From Takakia lepidozioides (lineage: Eukaryota; Streptophyta; Takakiopsida; Takakiales; Takakiaceae), in NCBI GenBank assembly GCA_030704615.1, contig CM060732.1, positions 17,360,001 through 17,424,000 on the forward strand: a stretch of DNA of 64,000 nt. Direction: 5' to 3'. This document shows positions 22,007 through 32,451 of the stretch, piece by piece. Position 1 is the stretch's first letter. The number at the start of each line of letters is the position of its first letter. The translations under genes and the position numbers were made by a program. The notes beneath the pieces are model-generated. The model did not search any database, was not told where the DNA came from, and worked only from the letters and a program-made list of their open reading frames with translations.

Positions 22007-22379
22007 CTTCATGCATATGAGTGTAAATACTCACTTTTCGTTCCTCCCAGCTTTCAAACTCCACTCGTTTAATGGATAGCAATGCTATCACATAAACCAG
22101 TGTTGGTAACCATCTTGCTCTCCCTCTACAGGCCACTTGATAAATCTTTATCACTCCTTTCTCTAGACCCCACTCTGGATCAGCATCATGCACTCTCTTA
22201 AAAATGTTTTCTTTGCAACCATCTGGCAATTCCAAGAACCTCTGAAAGATTTGTTTGGACAGTTTTTCTTTCTCAGTTCCACAGGGAATTTGATTCACAT
22301 CAAATTCTTTGATTCTCCAACCACAGATGCCTGTCACATCTGGTTGTTCTTGACTCAGTTCCCCAATATGGTCGCCAAA
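22007..22379 (-). pseudogene. Ret-A PBS and gag leader, 5' part
   Basis: Immediately inside the 5' LTR is a PBS-like TTTGGCGACCATATTGGGGA on the minus strand (about 22379-22360). The open frame then runs through QEQPDVTGI, NQIPCG, LSKQIFQRFLELPDG, VHDADPEWGLEKG and YQVACRGRARWLPTLVYVI to HMHEEL at about 22007. The frame is also open back through the PBS into the LTR, as far as an ATG at 22487. It is cut at 22007 by the inversion breakpoint. The function is presumably the N-terminal Gag region; no known domain was recognised. Confidence 0.7.
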
Positions 22380-23490
22380 TGTCGAGCGGCTTTTACTCAC
22401 CCATCCCTTCGTTATCCGAGGTGGGAACTCCAAGATAGAAGATTTGGAAATCTCTAAGCACTCAGCCCGCTCAGAACAATCAGTCATGACCTACAGCTAG
22501 TGTATCATGGGGGTGCTTCATATTTGTATTCCTTCCCGCATTCATGCTAGCAAGTTACCTTACTGTCTATAATTAAGTATCAGATTGCTTCAGCAATCTA
22601 CCAGGTTCCATCCACTCATCTTCATTCCAGAGCTTCACTCAGGTCTCTCTACACAGTGTGAGTGTATCAAATATGTATCAAATTATTGTGTCTCTAATCT
22701 GCTCTACAGTATATCTCTACAGCTTGCATGAATCAAGCATCATCAGATCGACTCTCCTCCTTCACCGTGCTCTCCATCCTTGCGCTCAAGTTCGTGCTCC
22801 CTTCCCCCGATGACCAAGTCGTGATCCAAGAAGTGTCCCTCCCAGTTGCTACTCTGCCTATTCTACCTACAAGCTGTTCTAACCGCCTAACTAACTAACT
22901 GTCATTCAAGACATAATGCACGTTCCCTCTGCAGATGTCGTTCCCACATAGTCATTCCCTGCCAATAATAACCGTTCCTTGTGAATGCTATGACGGGTTG
23001 TGCCAAACTGTGTCGGGCTGTGACTGTGCCGAGCTGTGACTGGCTGTGTCGGACTGTGTCGGACTGTGTCGAGCTGTGACTTGTGTGAAGCTGTGTCGGG
23101 CTCTAACTGTGTCGGCTGTGATTGGCTGTGTGAGGCTGTGACTGGCTGTGTGAAGCTGTGTCGGGCTGTGACTATGTCGGCTGTGATTGGCTGTGTGAGG
23201 CTGTGTCTGGCTGTGGTTGACTGTGTCGGGCTGTGATAGACTGTGATAGGCTGTGTAAGGCTGTGACAAGCTGTATAAGGCTGTGTTAGACTGTGTCAAG
23301 CTGTGTCAAGCTATGTCTAACTGTGTAAGGTTGTGACTGACTGTGTAAGCCTGTCTACTACCCCTAAGGCCTGTGTCTGTCACCCCTAAGGCCTTTGTTG
23401 GTCTAAGTCTACCATCCGTAAGTTTGCGCAAAATTAAGGATACCCCACAGAACCCGTAAAACTGTCTAAGTCCCAGACAGCCTTCTAACA
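22380..23490 (-). repeat. 5' LTR of Ret-A
   Basis: An LTR of 1111 bp in minus orientation. It starts TGTTAGAAGGCTGTCTGGG at 23490 and ends GCCGCTCGACA at 22380. A GCTGTG-rich minisatellite occupies about 22990-23350. It is longer than its partner at 5997-7005, mainly in this repeat. Confidence 0.88.
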
Positions 23491-23639
23491 ATTGGTGAGG
23501 CTTCAAAGAGGGTCACGTAGATGTAGTTAGAATACCCTTTTTGAGTCCCATTTGACTATTTTCATTGAATGAAATGAATATGAGTAATTATAGAGTAAGT
23601 ATGTACTGCAAAAATGATGTTGTCACAGCAAAAGTGAGC

Positions 23640-24483
23640 CACCATAGTCTGCTTTCATCAAGGTGTGGAAATTGTAAAGGCTATGGTCATATTGCTACAG
23701 AATGCCCTTCTCCTGCTATTGCTGCCAATGCGGAGCCTGATAAATGCGGGTATTGCGGGAAACATCATTCTATGCTGCAGTGTTGGCATCTTAAGGCTGC
23801 GATGGGAATGCAACCGGACAAATCTAATAATAAAAAGGCTGATCAACAGGCAGGTGGTTGGGGTGTCAATCAGGTTGGAGTTCAGACCTCCGGAAATTGG
23901 CAAAGATAGACCCAAAATGGGAGGCAACTTTTGGCAGAACCGACCGCCCAATAATTGGACACAATCTCCAAGTCAACTTAATAGACCACCAGTTTGGAGA
24001 GGAGCTCCATTTCAACAACCGGAGAATCCACGACAAGGAGAGCAGCAATCGTACACTCAGTATGGAGGACCTTTGAGGCGGACCGGGAATGGCCAATATC
24101 CTGTGTGTTATCGTTGTCACGAAATAGGACATTATGCGAATGAATGCCCCAACCCGAGAGCGCAGGAAGAGTACATGCATCTTTGTGGAAGGTGTGGATT
24201 GCAAGGTCATACGCCTAATAACTGTAGAGCAGCAGCTCCAGTTGTTCAGCCGAGACCGTATCCTGTGAGAAAAACCATGGGGACGCCGCCTTTACATTCA
24301 ACCCCATCGAATCCACCAACTAATGCTTGAACTAGTGTCGACGTGCGGAGGATTGAGTTGGTTGCAGAGATGGGGTGTGCCTATGATCAAAGAAAGGGGA
24401 AGGAGAAGATGGTGGAAGACTTTTATACACAAGGAGAGGAGGAGCAATATCCCATTCATACGGTGTTGACCCGCGGGCAGGCT
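23640..24483 (+). pseudogene. gag: Ret-B gag zinc-knuckle region (nucleocapsid)
   Basis: Frames at 23640-23909 and about 23915-24330 encode several CCHC-type fingers: CGNCKGYGHIATEC, CGYCGKHHSMLQC, CYRCHEIGHYANEC and CGRCGLQGHTPNNC. Gln/Asn/Pro-rich linkers separate them. A frameshift or stop lies at about 23907. The frame then continues in another phase to about 24483 (EEQYPIHTVLTRGQ), where PPR-derived sequence begins. It lies on the right of Ret-A and probably continues the gag piece at 4816-5407. Confidence 0.72.
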
Positions 24484-24744
24484 TGACCCCATAATCGGTT
24501 GACGGAAGAGCACGGGGAAGGGAGTGCACCTAAACTGAATGAAGTGGGTTGTTGGCTCCTGTTAGTACCATCACGGCACCCACTTATACACATGAAGCCC
24601 TCTACCCCCTCCCACCAATCAGTGTTTACTTCGTCCTTCTCTCTTTTTCTAAGCCCCCGTCCTTCACCCACTGATGTGACACCCCCTCTCACTGTCGTCT
24701 TGCTTGATCCCAGGAGCTCCCCTACTTATAAACAACTCCTAATT

Positions 24745-25690
24745 ACCAAGAACGCTGGAATTGTACCAACTTTCATTCTTAACAATACCCTGGTGGACTT
24801 GTATGCAAAATGTGGGTGCATTGAGGATGCAAAGGGAATGTTTGACACTATGGCTGAACGAGATACGGTGTCGTGGAATGCGAGGCTTGAAGATTTTGCT
24901 GCAGCTGTACTAAATGTCATTCTACACACTACCCTGACAGATTTGGACAAGGGCAATGAGGCCCATGGCGACATCTATAGAGCTGGAATTGTACCAATTG
25001 TCATTCTGAACTATACCCTGGTGGACTTGTATGCAAAATGTGGGTGCATTGAAGATGCAAAGGGAATGTTTGACACTATGGCTGAACGAGATACGGTGTC
25101 ATGGAATGCGAGGCTTGAAGATTTTGCTGCAGCTATACCAAATGTCATTCTACACACTACCCGGGCAGATTTGGACAAGGGCAATGAGGCCCATGGCGAC
25201 ATCTACAGAGCTGGAATTGTACCAACTGTCACTCTGAACAATACCCTGGCGGACATGTATGCAAAATGTGGGTGCATCGAGGATGCAAAGGGAGTGTTTG
25301 CCACTATGGCTGAACGAGATATGGTGTACGGTGTCATGGAATGCGATGCTTGCAGGTTCTGTTGTAGCTGTACCTAATGTCATTTTGCACACTGCCCTGA
25401 CACATCTGGAAAAGGGCAAAGAGGCCCAAGGCGACATCTCCAGAGCTGGAACCGTACCAATTATCATCCTGAACAATATCCTGGTGGACATGTATGCAAA
25501 ATGTTTTGATGTAGCTGTACCAAATGCCATTCTGCACACTGCCCCGACAGATTTGGATAAGGGCAACGAGGTCCATGGCGACATCTTCAGAGCTGGAATT
25601 GTACCAGTTGTCACTCTGAACAATACCCTGGTGGACATGTATGCAAAATGTGGGCGCATCAAGGATGCAAAGGAAGTGAAAGCATGACAG
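24745..25690 (+). pseudogene. Tandem array of truncated PLS-type PPR repeats
   Basis: Successive copies begin GCTGGAATTGTACC at 24754, 24982 and 25210 (exactly 228 bp, 76 codons, apart), then at 25445 and 25592. Each unit encodes A-G-I-V-P, L-V-D-M/L-Y-A-K-C-G-C-I-E-D-A, M-A-E-R-D-T-V-S-W-N-A and L-D-K-G-N-E-A-H-G. These are the L and S motifs and the start of the P motif of PLS pentatricopeptide proteins. Most of the P motif is deleted, so the unit is about 25 residues short of the normal P-L-S triplet. The frame is open for the first three units and breaks at about 25376. No start, targeting peptide or E/DYW domain is seen. Confidence 0.75.
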
Positions 25691-26499
25691 CTTGGGGGGG
25701 AATCCGGCCAAACAACTTCCCGCTGCATAACCAGAGGTTCCGGCCCACACGGTCTACCCAGAGCACTGTGTAAAAGGTATGTAGTATGTTGTTTTCATTT
25801 AATTCTCATCTTCTGCATGTTGTTCTTCTGCTTGTGATTCTTCATTTGTGCTTTTAGGGTTGTGTGATACAACTACATTCCGCCCTACTCTCCTGACTTT
25901 GGCTGCGGTTTGGATGGGGGCCCGAATGTTGGGGATGATAGAGTGAAGAAGAACTGGAAGACACCCCAGTGGTGGTTACCTCCACAGCTCCAACTCGTCG
26001 CAATGAAAGTTTCCTCCCACCACGGTAGTCACCCTCCTCTGAGATTCAGTTTTTGGGTCTCCAAAGGAGGGCCAAGGGGCACACACGAACTCTTCTTGTT
26101 CCGTTTGTTATTCTTACACTACGTCCAGATTCGAGAGGTGGTGCGCAGGCTGCAACAGTCGCCATGGGAGGTTCAAGGCAAACTCATCCCTATTTGACAA
26201 GTGGAGAAGGTCTCTTAGTAACCAAGAGGTTTGTTGAGTATTTTCCTCCATGGACAAGTCTGCCACTTAGTCTTCTCCATCTCTATCTCTCTATCTCCAA
26301 TGCCTTTTCCTCTGCAGTCTCTTTGTGAAGTGGCCATAGTTACTCACAGCTGATTTTGCAAGAGTCTAGCTAGTCACCAACACAAGTGTGACAGCAAGGG
26401 ATGAGAATATGGCTATTTGTGTGAGAGAGATGGAATAGAGGAAGGTGAGAGATTTGTAAGTTTCTTTTGACGATGATACAAGGGTTCAACTCAAACAGA
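25691..26499. other. Non-coding stretch after the PPR array
   Basis: No protein similarity was recognised. A few short open frames (for example 25910-26197) lack supporting motifs. It may be the remnant of an intron or of flanking DNA carried with the PPR copies. Confidence 0.4.
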
Positions 26500-26965
26500 T
26501 AGAAGTTCGTTGGGTGGATCTATGGTGGTTAGGAGTGACTTTGACAAGTTACTGCTGATGTGGCAGCAAGAAAGTATCCAAAAACAGATACCGTAGATGA
26601 GGAGAAGCTCGTTGGTGAATCTATGGTGGTTTTGGAGTGATTTTGACATGTTATTGTAGGCAGGGTTAGGGCGTCAGTGTCAGCTGCTAGCTGCAGCAAG
26701 GTTGAGGATGTATTCACGATTTGTACACAGGCATGGATAGCTGAAGGAGTGTAGGGATAGATTGTGGGTCCAGATTCGTCCAAGAGCCCGAATTTCAAGC
26801 TCCAGATTACCTATGATTCCTTGTGGAGGATAGCTACAAGAAATAGATGGTCAACTAGAAGCCGCCGCCGCAGCGGCACAATGGATAAAATCAGGCACTG
26901 CTAATGAAGGCACCTTCTTCAACACATTTCACCCTGTTTTTCCTTCTTATCAGAATTGGCCCTAA
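26500..26965. repeat. Dispersed repeat, copy 2
   Basis: Shares the GGATCTATGGTGGTTAGGAGTG block, the region around ATTTCAAGCTCCAGATTACC, and GGCACCTTCTTCAACACATTTC with 8380-8830 and 28690-29160. Two successive TTGGTGAATCTATGGTGG-like blocks suggest an internal duplication. Confidence 0.65.
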
Positions 26966-26999
26966 ATTTCCATGTTGAATTCTGCAAGTTAATGTTTGC

Positions 27000-27210
27000 A
27001 ATGCGTGTGCAAGGCTGGGAGCTCTAGAAAAGAGGAAAAAGATCCATGGTGACATTGTCAAAGCTGGATTTGTACCAAATGTCATTCTGAACCCTGCCCT
27101 GGTGGACATGTATGCCAAATATGGGTGCATTGAGGATGCCAATGGGTGTTCAACACTATGGCTGAATGAGAAGTGGTGTCGTGGAACGCGATGCTTGCAG
27201 GGTGTGTTTC
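27000..27210 (+). pseudogene. PPR fragment
   Basis: It encodes a K-K-I-H-G-D-I-V-K-A-G-F-V-P-N-V-I-L-N segment, then L-V-D-M-Y-A-K-Y-G-C-I-E-D-A, then (after a frameshift near 27145) M-A-E-x-E-V-V-S-W-N-A-M-L-A-G, followed by GTGTGT. It is one L-S-P stretch, related to but less derived than the tandem array at 24.7 kb. Confidence 0.65.
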
Positions 27211-27463
27211 TCTCCAAATCTTTGTACTATTATATCTCTAATTTCTGCCTTACGACGACATATAATTTTAAACTCACACTCCGAAGGAAAATCACGGAAA
27301 TGGGGTTGATTTAAGTCCATAAAATTTTTATACTATCGTTATGACACACCATCACTACTATCTATTCAACACTTAAAAATATTAACAACAAAAATCTCTA
27401 AAAAAAAAACATCTTAATCGAATCCTCCTAAAGAAGGTATTCACTCCCAACTTTAAGAGAGAC
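27211..27463. other. AT-rich non-coding sequence
   Basis: No coding potential. Adjacent to a PBS-like sequence on the minus strand, so probably internal sequence of the LTR element whose LTR is at 27480-27838. Confidence 0.4.
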
Positions 27464-27838
27464 TAGGCTCTAATACCATTGTAACACCCAAGATCTACAC
27501 AAACTAGAATATAAGTACTTCTCAATTTTTTCCCAAAACAACTCGATGCCTTTTAGGCTTTCATTGCATGTTTATACACCCTTCACAATATGATTATTTT
27601 AAAGTTTGACTTGAGAGCCTCAAGTCAAAACTTCCTAGGTTTGACATATTCTCCACAATATGACTTTATCAAACATCTGACCTACTCTCCATAATATAAA
27701 TATCTTATCGGTTTGACTTGAGAGCCTCAAGTCAAACTTCCTTAAGTCAAACTTCCTAGGAACCTTTCTAGTTATTTTGAAAACTTCTAGGGAACTTTCC
27801 TCCTCCATCTAGAACCTTCTACATTCTACCCTGTTACA
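27464..27838 (-). mobile_element. LTR remnant with Copia-type PBS
   Basis: The segment 27480-27838 starts TGTAACACCC and ends CCCTGTTACA, giving perfect 7-bp inverted ends (TGTAACA/TGTTACA). On the minus strand it is followed, one base away, by TGGTATTAGAGCCTAG (27478-27463). This resembles the initiator-Met tRNA PBS (TGGTATCAGAGC) of plant Copia elements. The LTR is 359 bp. It holds two copies of a perfect inverted repeat, TTTGACTTGAG-AGC-CTCAAGTCAAA (about 27604-27629 and 27712-27737). No Copia coding region was found nearby. Confidence 0.7.
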
Positions 27839-27854
27839 GTTTACAAGGTTCTTC

Positions 27855-28110
27855 GGAGAGTCAGCTTAATCTTAGCAGGTCGTGTTTCAATCTCTGCTCG
27901 CTCAGCTGCAATGTGGTGGTTCTCATGGACCAATCCGACATTACCGGACTACAGACACATGCAGCACACACAATCATGGTCAGTCAAATCCTCCATGGGT
28001 AATGACACAGGGTCGAGGACAATGTGGTAAGGGCACCTTCTTCTTCGACATATTTCAGCCTGTTTTGCCCTCTCATCAGACTCGGCCCTGAATTTGCAGC
28101 ACGGAGCAGA
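27855..28110. repeat. Dispersed repeat, copy 3 (5' block)
   Basis: Closely matches 8165-8395: GGAGAGTCAGCTTAATCTTAGCA, CCAATCCGACATTACC, GACTACAGACACA, GTCAAATCCTCCATGGGT and CCTCATCAGACTCGGCC in the same order. Confidence 0.75.
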
Positions 28111-28679
28111 GCTGGCATGAGTTTTTTAAAGATCCTTCATAATGGTGCGACAACCGCAATCGCAAGGTATGGCTTTTTCTTAATGTACGATGTAAAGAAG
28201 TTTGTCCATAGTGCAAATGTGGGCTATTGGCTCCTATTAATACCAAGATTTGGTATTCTTCCTGATGTTTACTAGGTACTAGATGGTACTAGAGGAAGTT
28301 ACCACAAGACCCGAGCTTGAATTTACCCTTTAGGAGAGATGCAATTCGGTGTTCAGACCCTTGGTTGCTCCTCCTCAGGGGAATTGATTCAGAGGCAAAT
28401 TCATGTGACGTATCCACAAGAATCCGTGCAGTTTTCAGCCACTGGTATAGCATCTTGTATTATTGCATCTCAGCAACATCAAAGGTTACGACAAAAGTGT
28501 AGTTTATGTCGACGTATTGGGAGTATTGGCCAAGATGGTTTAGTAAGGGACCAAAGGCTTCACTGTGGACTTCTTTTATAGTCCGTGTTGTTTTCTGAAC
28601 GTGGTTGTAGAAAAGACTCTTTGTGTAGTTTACATCCATGCTCTGGGAACTGTGCGGGGGAAGAACACACATGTGCGCA
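28111..28679. other. Unassigned sequence, possible fragment of an element
   Basis: One frame (28339-28581) is open for 80 codons with no recognised motif. The segment at 28205-28245 resembles 24540-24575 (TGGCTCCTGTTAGTACC), so part of this region is a second copy of the Ret-B/PPR junction area. Confidence 0.35.
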
Positions 28680-29395
28680 AACTAGATGCAATTGGGTGGA
28701 TCTGTGGTGGTTAGGAGTGACTTTGACAAGTTACTGCCGATGGGGCAGCAAAAAAGTATCCAAAAACAGATTACATAGATGAGGAGAAGCTCGTTGGTGG
28801 ATCTATGGTGGTTTTGGAGTGATTTTGACATGTTACTGTAGGTAGGGTTAGGGCGTCTGCTTCAGCTGCTAGCTGCAGCAAGGCTGAGGATGTATTCACG
28901 ATTTGTACATAGACATGGATAGCTGAAGGAGTGCAGGGATAGATTGTGGGTCCAGATTCATCCAAGAGGCCTGGATTTCAAGCTCCAGATTACCTATGAT
29001 TCCCTATGGAGGATAGCTACAAGAAACATATGGTCAACTAGAAGCCGCCACAGCAGCGGCACAATGGATAAAATCAGGCACTGCTAACGAAGGCACCTTC
29101 TTCAACACATTTCACCCTGTTTTTCCTTCTTATCAAAATTGGCCCTAAATTTCAACGTTGAATTCTGCAAGTTAGCTGGTTGGGTGAATCTTGTTTGGAG
29201 TGACTTTGACATGATACTGCCAATGTGACAACAAGAAAGTATCCAAAAATAGGTAACAGATATGAAGAGAAGCTGTGGGATGAATACTATTCTGACCCCA
29301 GTAAATGGTGGGACAACCGAGGCAAAAATGTGAATGCATGTCAGATTACAGAGAGTAGCAGATGCAATTGACCATAAGAACTAGTGTGATTAGTT
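28680..29395. repeat. Dispersed repeat, copies 4 and 5
   Basis: Repeats the blocks described at 26500 (28690-29150). It then adds a further copy with GGTTGGGTGAATC, TTGGAGTGACTTTGACA and a CTGACCCCAGTAAATGGTGG block (29160-29390), matching 8420-8640. Confidence 0.65.
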
Positions 29396-29410
29396 GAGTT
29401 GGGTGCAATT

Positions 29411-29676
29411 GCACTCTCCCTTTCCTCTATGCTTCTAGTTGCTATTCAAAGGTAGGATTCCTGTCCTGAGTTTAAATTTCAGTCTGGTGCCAAGAGTGGG
29501 TAGACCCTTGAGGTAACCAATCATGCATTCGTCTTGTGAAGAATCATGTGTTTCATCGCATGACCAAGCATATTGACGTTGCTTTTCATCCTTTGCCCCA
29601 CCAATAACAGCTCCAACAAATATAAGGGCTCTTGACTCCGGCTTTCCTATGTCCAACTCAATAATGACATCTTTCA
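29411..29676 (-). pseudogene. LINE C-terminal fragment
   Basis: On the minus strand it encodes LKGLPTLGTRLKFKLR-T-G, preceded by unrelated codons. This matches the end region of the LINE at 56130-60640 (LKGLPTLGTRLKFKLR-A-G, about 56640-56600), including the downstream GAGAGTGCAATTG. About 110 bases are clearly homologous; the rest is unassigned. Confidence 0.65.
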
Positions 29677-32440
29677 TTGATGGTGAAAGAAGAATTGGAT
29701 AAATTGTCGAAGGTGGGGTTTATTTATCCGGTTCCCCATAGTGAGTGGGTATCTCCAATTGTCATGATGCCCAAGAAGAATAGACAAATTATGATTTGCC
29801 AAGACTTTCGGAAGCTGAATGCGGTTACCAGAAAGGACTATTTTCCTCTTCCTTTTACTAATAGTATTTTGGATGCAGTTGCTGGACATGAGTGCTATTC
29901 TTTCTTAGATGGGTTCTCTGGTATAACCAAATATCCATTGTAGAAGAAGATCGACCCAACACTACATTTACTACTGATTGGGGAACTTTTGCTTATAAGG
30001 TAATGCCTTTTGGGCTATGCAATGCACCGGCTACCTTTCAAAGAGTGATGAGCGCTGCTTTTCAAGATTATTTGAGGGTGTTTATGAAAATTTTCTTGGA
30101 CGACTTTTGTGTTTATAGTAGCCGAAGCATGCAGAGATGTTACAATTGTGTTTTGAAAAATGTAAGGAATATGACATATCTCTTAATGCTGGTAAATGCA
30201 AATTTTTGGTTACTAAGGGCAGACTATTGGGCCATATTGTGTCGATCAATGGAATTTCCACGGATCCGGAGAATGTGGAGATTACCGTGCAATTGCTTAC
30301 CCCTACTTCTGTTACTCAAGTTAGAGCTTTCTTGGGTCACACGGGACATTATTGTCGTTTTATTTATAGGTATGCTGTCATAGCTTCCCCATTGACAAAA
30401 CTATTACGGAAGATGAAGAGCCTGTATGGACGGATGATTGTACCCAAGCTTTCCATGATCTTAAACTTCGTTTAACCAAAGCTCCGATATTGGTACCGCC
30501 TGATTGGAAGAAAGAGTTTCAAGTTTATGTTGATGCATCCAACTATGCTATTGGAAGCATTTTGAGTCAGAAGGATGAGAAGTCTTTTGACCACCCCATT
30601 TATTTTGCTAGCAGGCAGATGGTTGCTGCTGAGACTAATTATACCACCACGGAACGAGAAGCTTTAGGAATGATTTATTTCGTTCAAAAGTTTCGACATT
30701 ATTTATTGGGTTACCCCTTTGTCTGCCATGTTGATCATGATGCCTTAAGTTTTTGGTAAATGAACCTCAATTGAGTGGGAGGATTGCTCGATGGATTATA
30801 TTGTTACAAGAATTTACATATACAGTGGTTGTTCGTCTGGGTCGACAACACCTTAATGCTGATCATTTAAGTCGATTGTCGCAAGAGCTTGGAGTAGAGC
30901 CTATTGATGATGCTTTGCCAGATGCCGATCTTTTGGTGGTGGATGTTATTAACGGTGAATATGCTGATATTTTTTATTATCTATCGATTCAAGCGTACCC
31001 AGAGGGTTCATCCCTAAAAGAACAAAGACAACTGGTCGAGAAGGCGTTGCCATACACAATCTTGTGTGGTACTTTGTATAAGTTGGGGAAAGATCAAGTG
31101 TTGCGGCGCTGTGTGACGGCGGCAGAGGTCCCAGAAGTATTGGAAGGTTGTCATACTGATGCGTGTGGAGGCCATTTTGCACGAGATTCTACTGGAAGGA
31201 AGGTTTTATTGGCAGGATATTGGTGGCCCACATTGTTTAATGATGCATTTGAGTGGGTGCGCAGATGTGATGCGTGTCAGCGAGTTGGAAAACCCATACG
31301 TTCCAGTTCAATGCCATTGGTTCCTATTTTAGCACAAGCTCTTTTTGAGAAATGGTGTATTGATTTTGTAGGCCCCATTGCTCCAGCTTCTCGTAATGGA
31401 CACAAACGGCTCAAGCCACTCGAACTGATACTGCTAAAGTTGTAGCCCAATTTTTGTATGAAAATAAATTATCCAGTTTTGGCTGTCCATTGGAATTGAT
31501 TAGCGATCGTGATACCCATTTCCTAAATGCTACAATAGCTCAATTGACATAACGATATATGATTAAACATCGAAAGACTACTCCTTATCATCCTCGAGCC
31601 AATGGACAGATAGAACGAACCAATGGGCTATTATGCGGCATTTTAACTCGCACAGTCATGGGTGTTGGTTCTGATTGGGACACTGAATTTTTTGGTGCAC
31701 TTTGGGCATATCGCACAGCTTTTAAAACGACTACAGGATATACCCCATTTCATCTGGTCTACGGATTGGAAGCTATCATACCGATAGAATTGGAACTCCC
31801 AACCTTACGCATTGTGATAGCTGAACGTCTTTATGATGACGAGTCTTCACAAGCCCGTTTACGCTTAGAACAATTGGATGAAATTCGTAGGCATGCGTTA
31901 CAAAACAAGCCTCTGATCACAGACCACCCCCCCCCCCCCAAGTATCCACTGTGGATTAGCTCCAAAATGCGGAGGAAAACGAGAGGTTCATGGAAACATT
32001 TGGCAGCCGTCGCCGGAATGTGTGCCCTGCCAAATCCCATGGCATGAAGCGAAGGTCGATCCTTTGGAACCTGCCATATTGGAAGGTGGGTATGTCTTCA
32101 TTGTTTGTTTGTTGGCAGGGCTGATTTCATAGTTGCATGGATACAGTTGTAAGGATCATCACACACGACTTAGATTTCAGCCTAATGCAAATTGCATGAA
32201 GCAAGTTTGGAGTCGCCTATGTTGAAGCCTAAAATTTTTAAAGTTGGTGACTTAGTACTGCTTTATGATAGTCGATTTCAGAAATTTCCTGGGAAATTAA
32301 AAACGCGTTGGTGAGGTCCTTATCGAGTCATAGAAGTAATTTCTAATGGATCAGTTCAATTGGTTACTTGGGATGGGGCTCCAATACCTACACGGATAAA
32401 TGAAGATCGTATTAAGTTATATTATCATTAACCCCGAGAC
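29677..32440 (+). pseudogene. pol: Ret-B pol: RT, RNase H, integrase (multiply broken)
   Basis: Frames 29677-29943, 29892-30383, 30137-30475, 30490-30759, 30753-31445 and 31559-32047 follow each other with frameshifts. RT motifs are VGFIYPVPHSEWVSPIV, FLDGFSG, MPFGLCNAPATFQR and IFLDDFCVYSS. RNase H motifs are VDASNYAIGSIL, TTEREALGM and DHDAL. Integrase motifs are H-T-D...C-D-A-C-Q-R, CIDFVGPI, ISDRDTHF and YHPRANGQIERTN. A C-homopolymer at 31927-31939 and later stops mark decay. The tail at 32220-32430 reads L-K-P-K-I-F-K-V-G-D-L-V and ends in KLYYH before a PPT. The family is Gypsy, distinct from Ret-C/Ret-D. Confidence 0.85.
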
Positions 32441-32451
32441 GGGTCCAATAT

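Larger units (their letters stand above)
5997..23490 (-). mobile_element. Ret-A: nested, minus-strand Ty3/Gypsy-type LTR element, TSD ATTGG
   Basis: The outer LTRs are at 5997-7005 (3' LTR) and 22380-23490 (5' LTR), both in minus orientation and both starting TGTTAGA and ending CGACA. The flanks carry the same 5 bases, ATTGG, at 5992-5996 and 23491-23495, as expected for one insertion. A PBS follows the 5' LTR and a PPT precedes the 3' LTR. Retained internal parts are the gag leader (22007-22379 and, inverted, 19648-20137) and the end of an extra 3' ORF (7044-7585). The capsid and pol region is missing. It is replaced by a CACTA terminus, methyltransferase-like copy 2, Ret-D and CACTA Tnp2. 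The pairing of the LTRs rests on orientation, the TSD match and complementary internal parts. Confidence 0.7.

Noticed and set aside
24499-24740. N-terminal part of the 292-codon PPR frame as a targeting peptide
   Set aside because: The codons before 24745 continue out of Ret-B sequence and lack a start in good context; they look like a chance extension across the junction.
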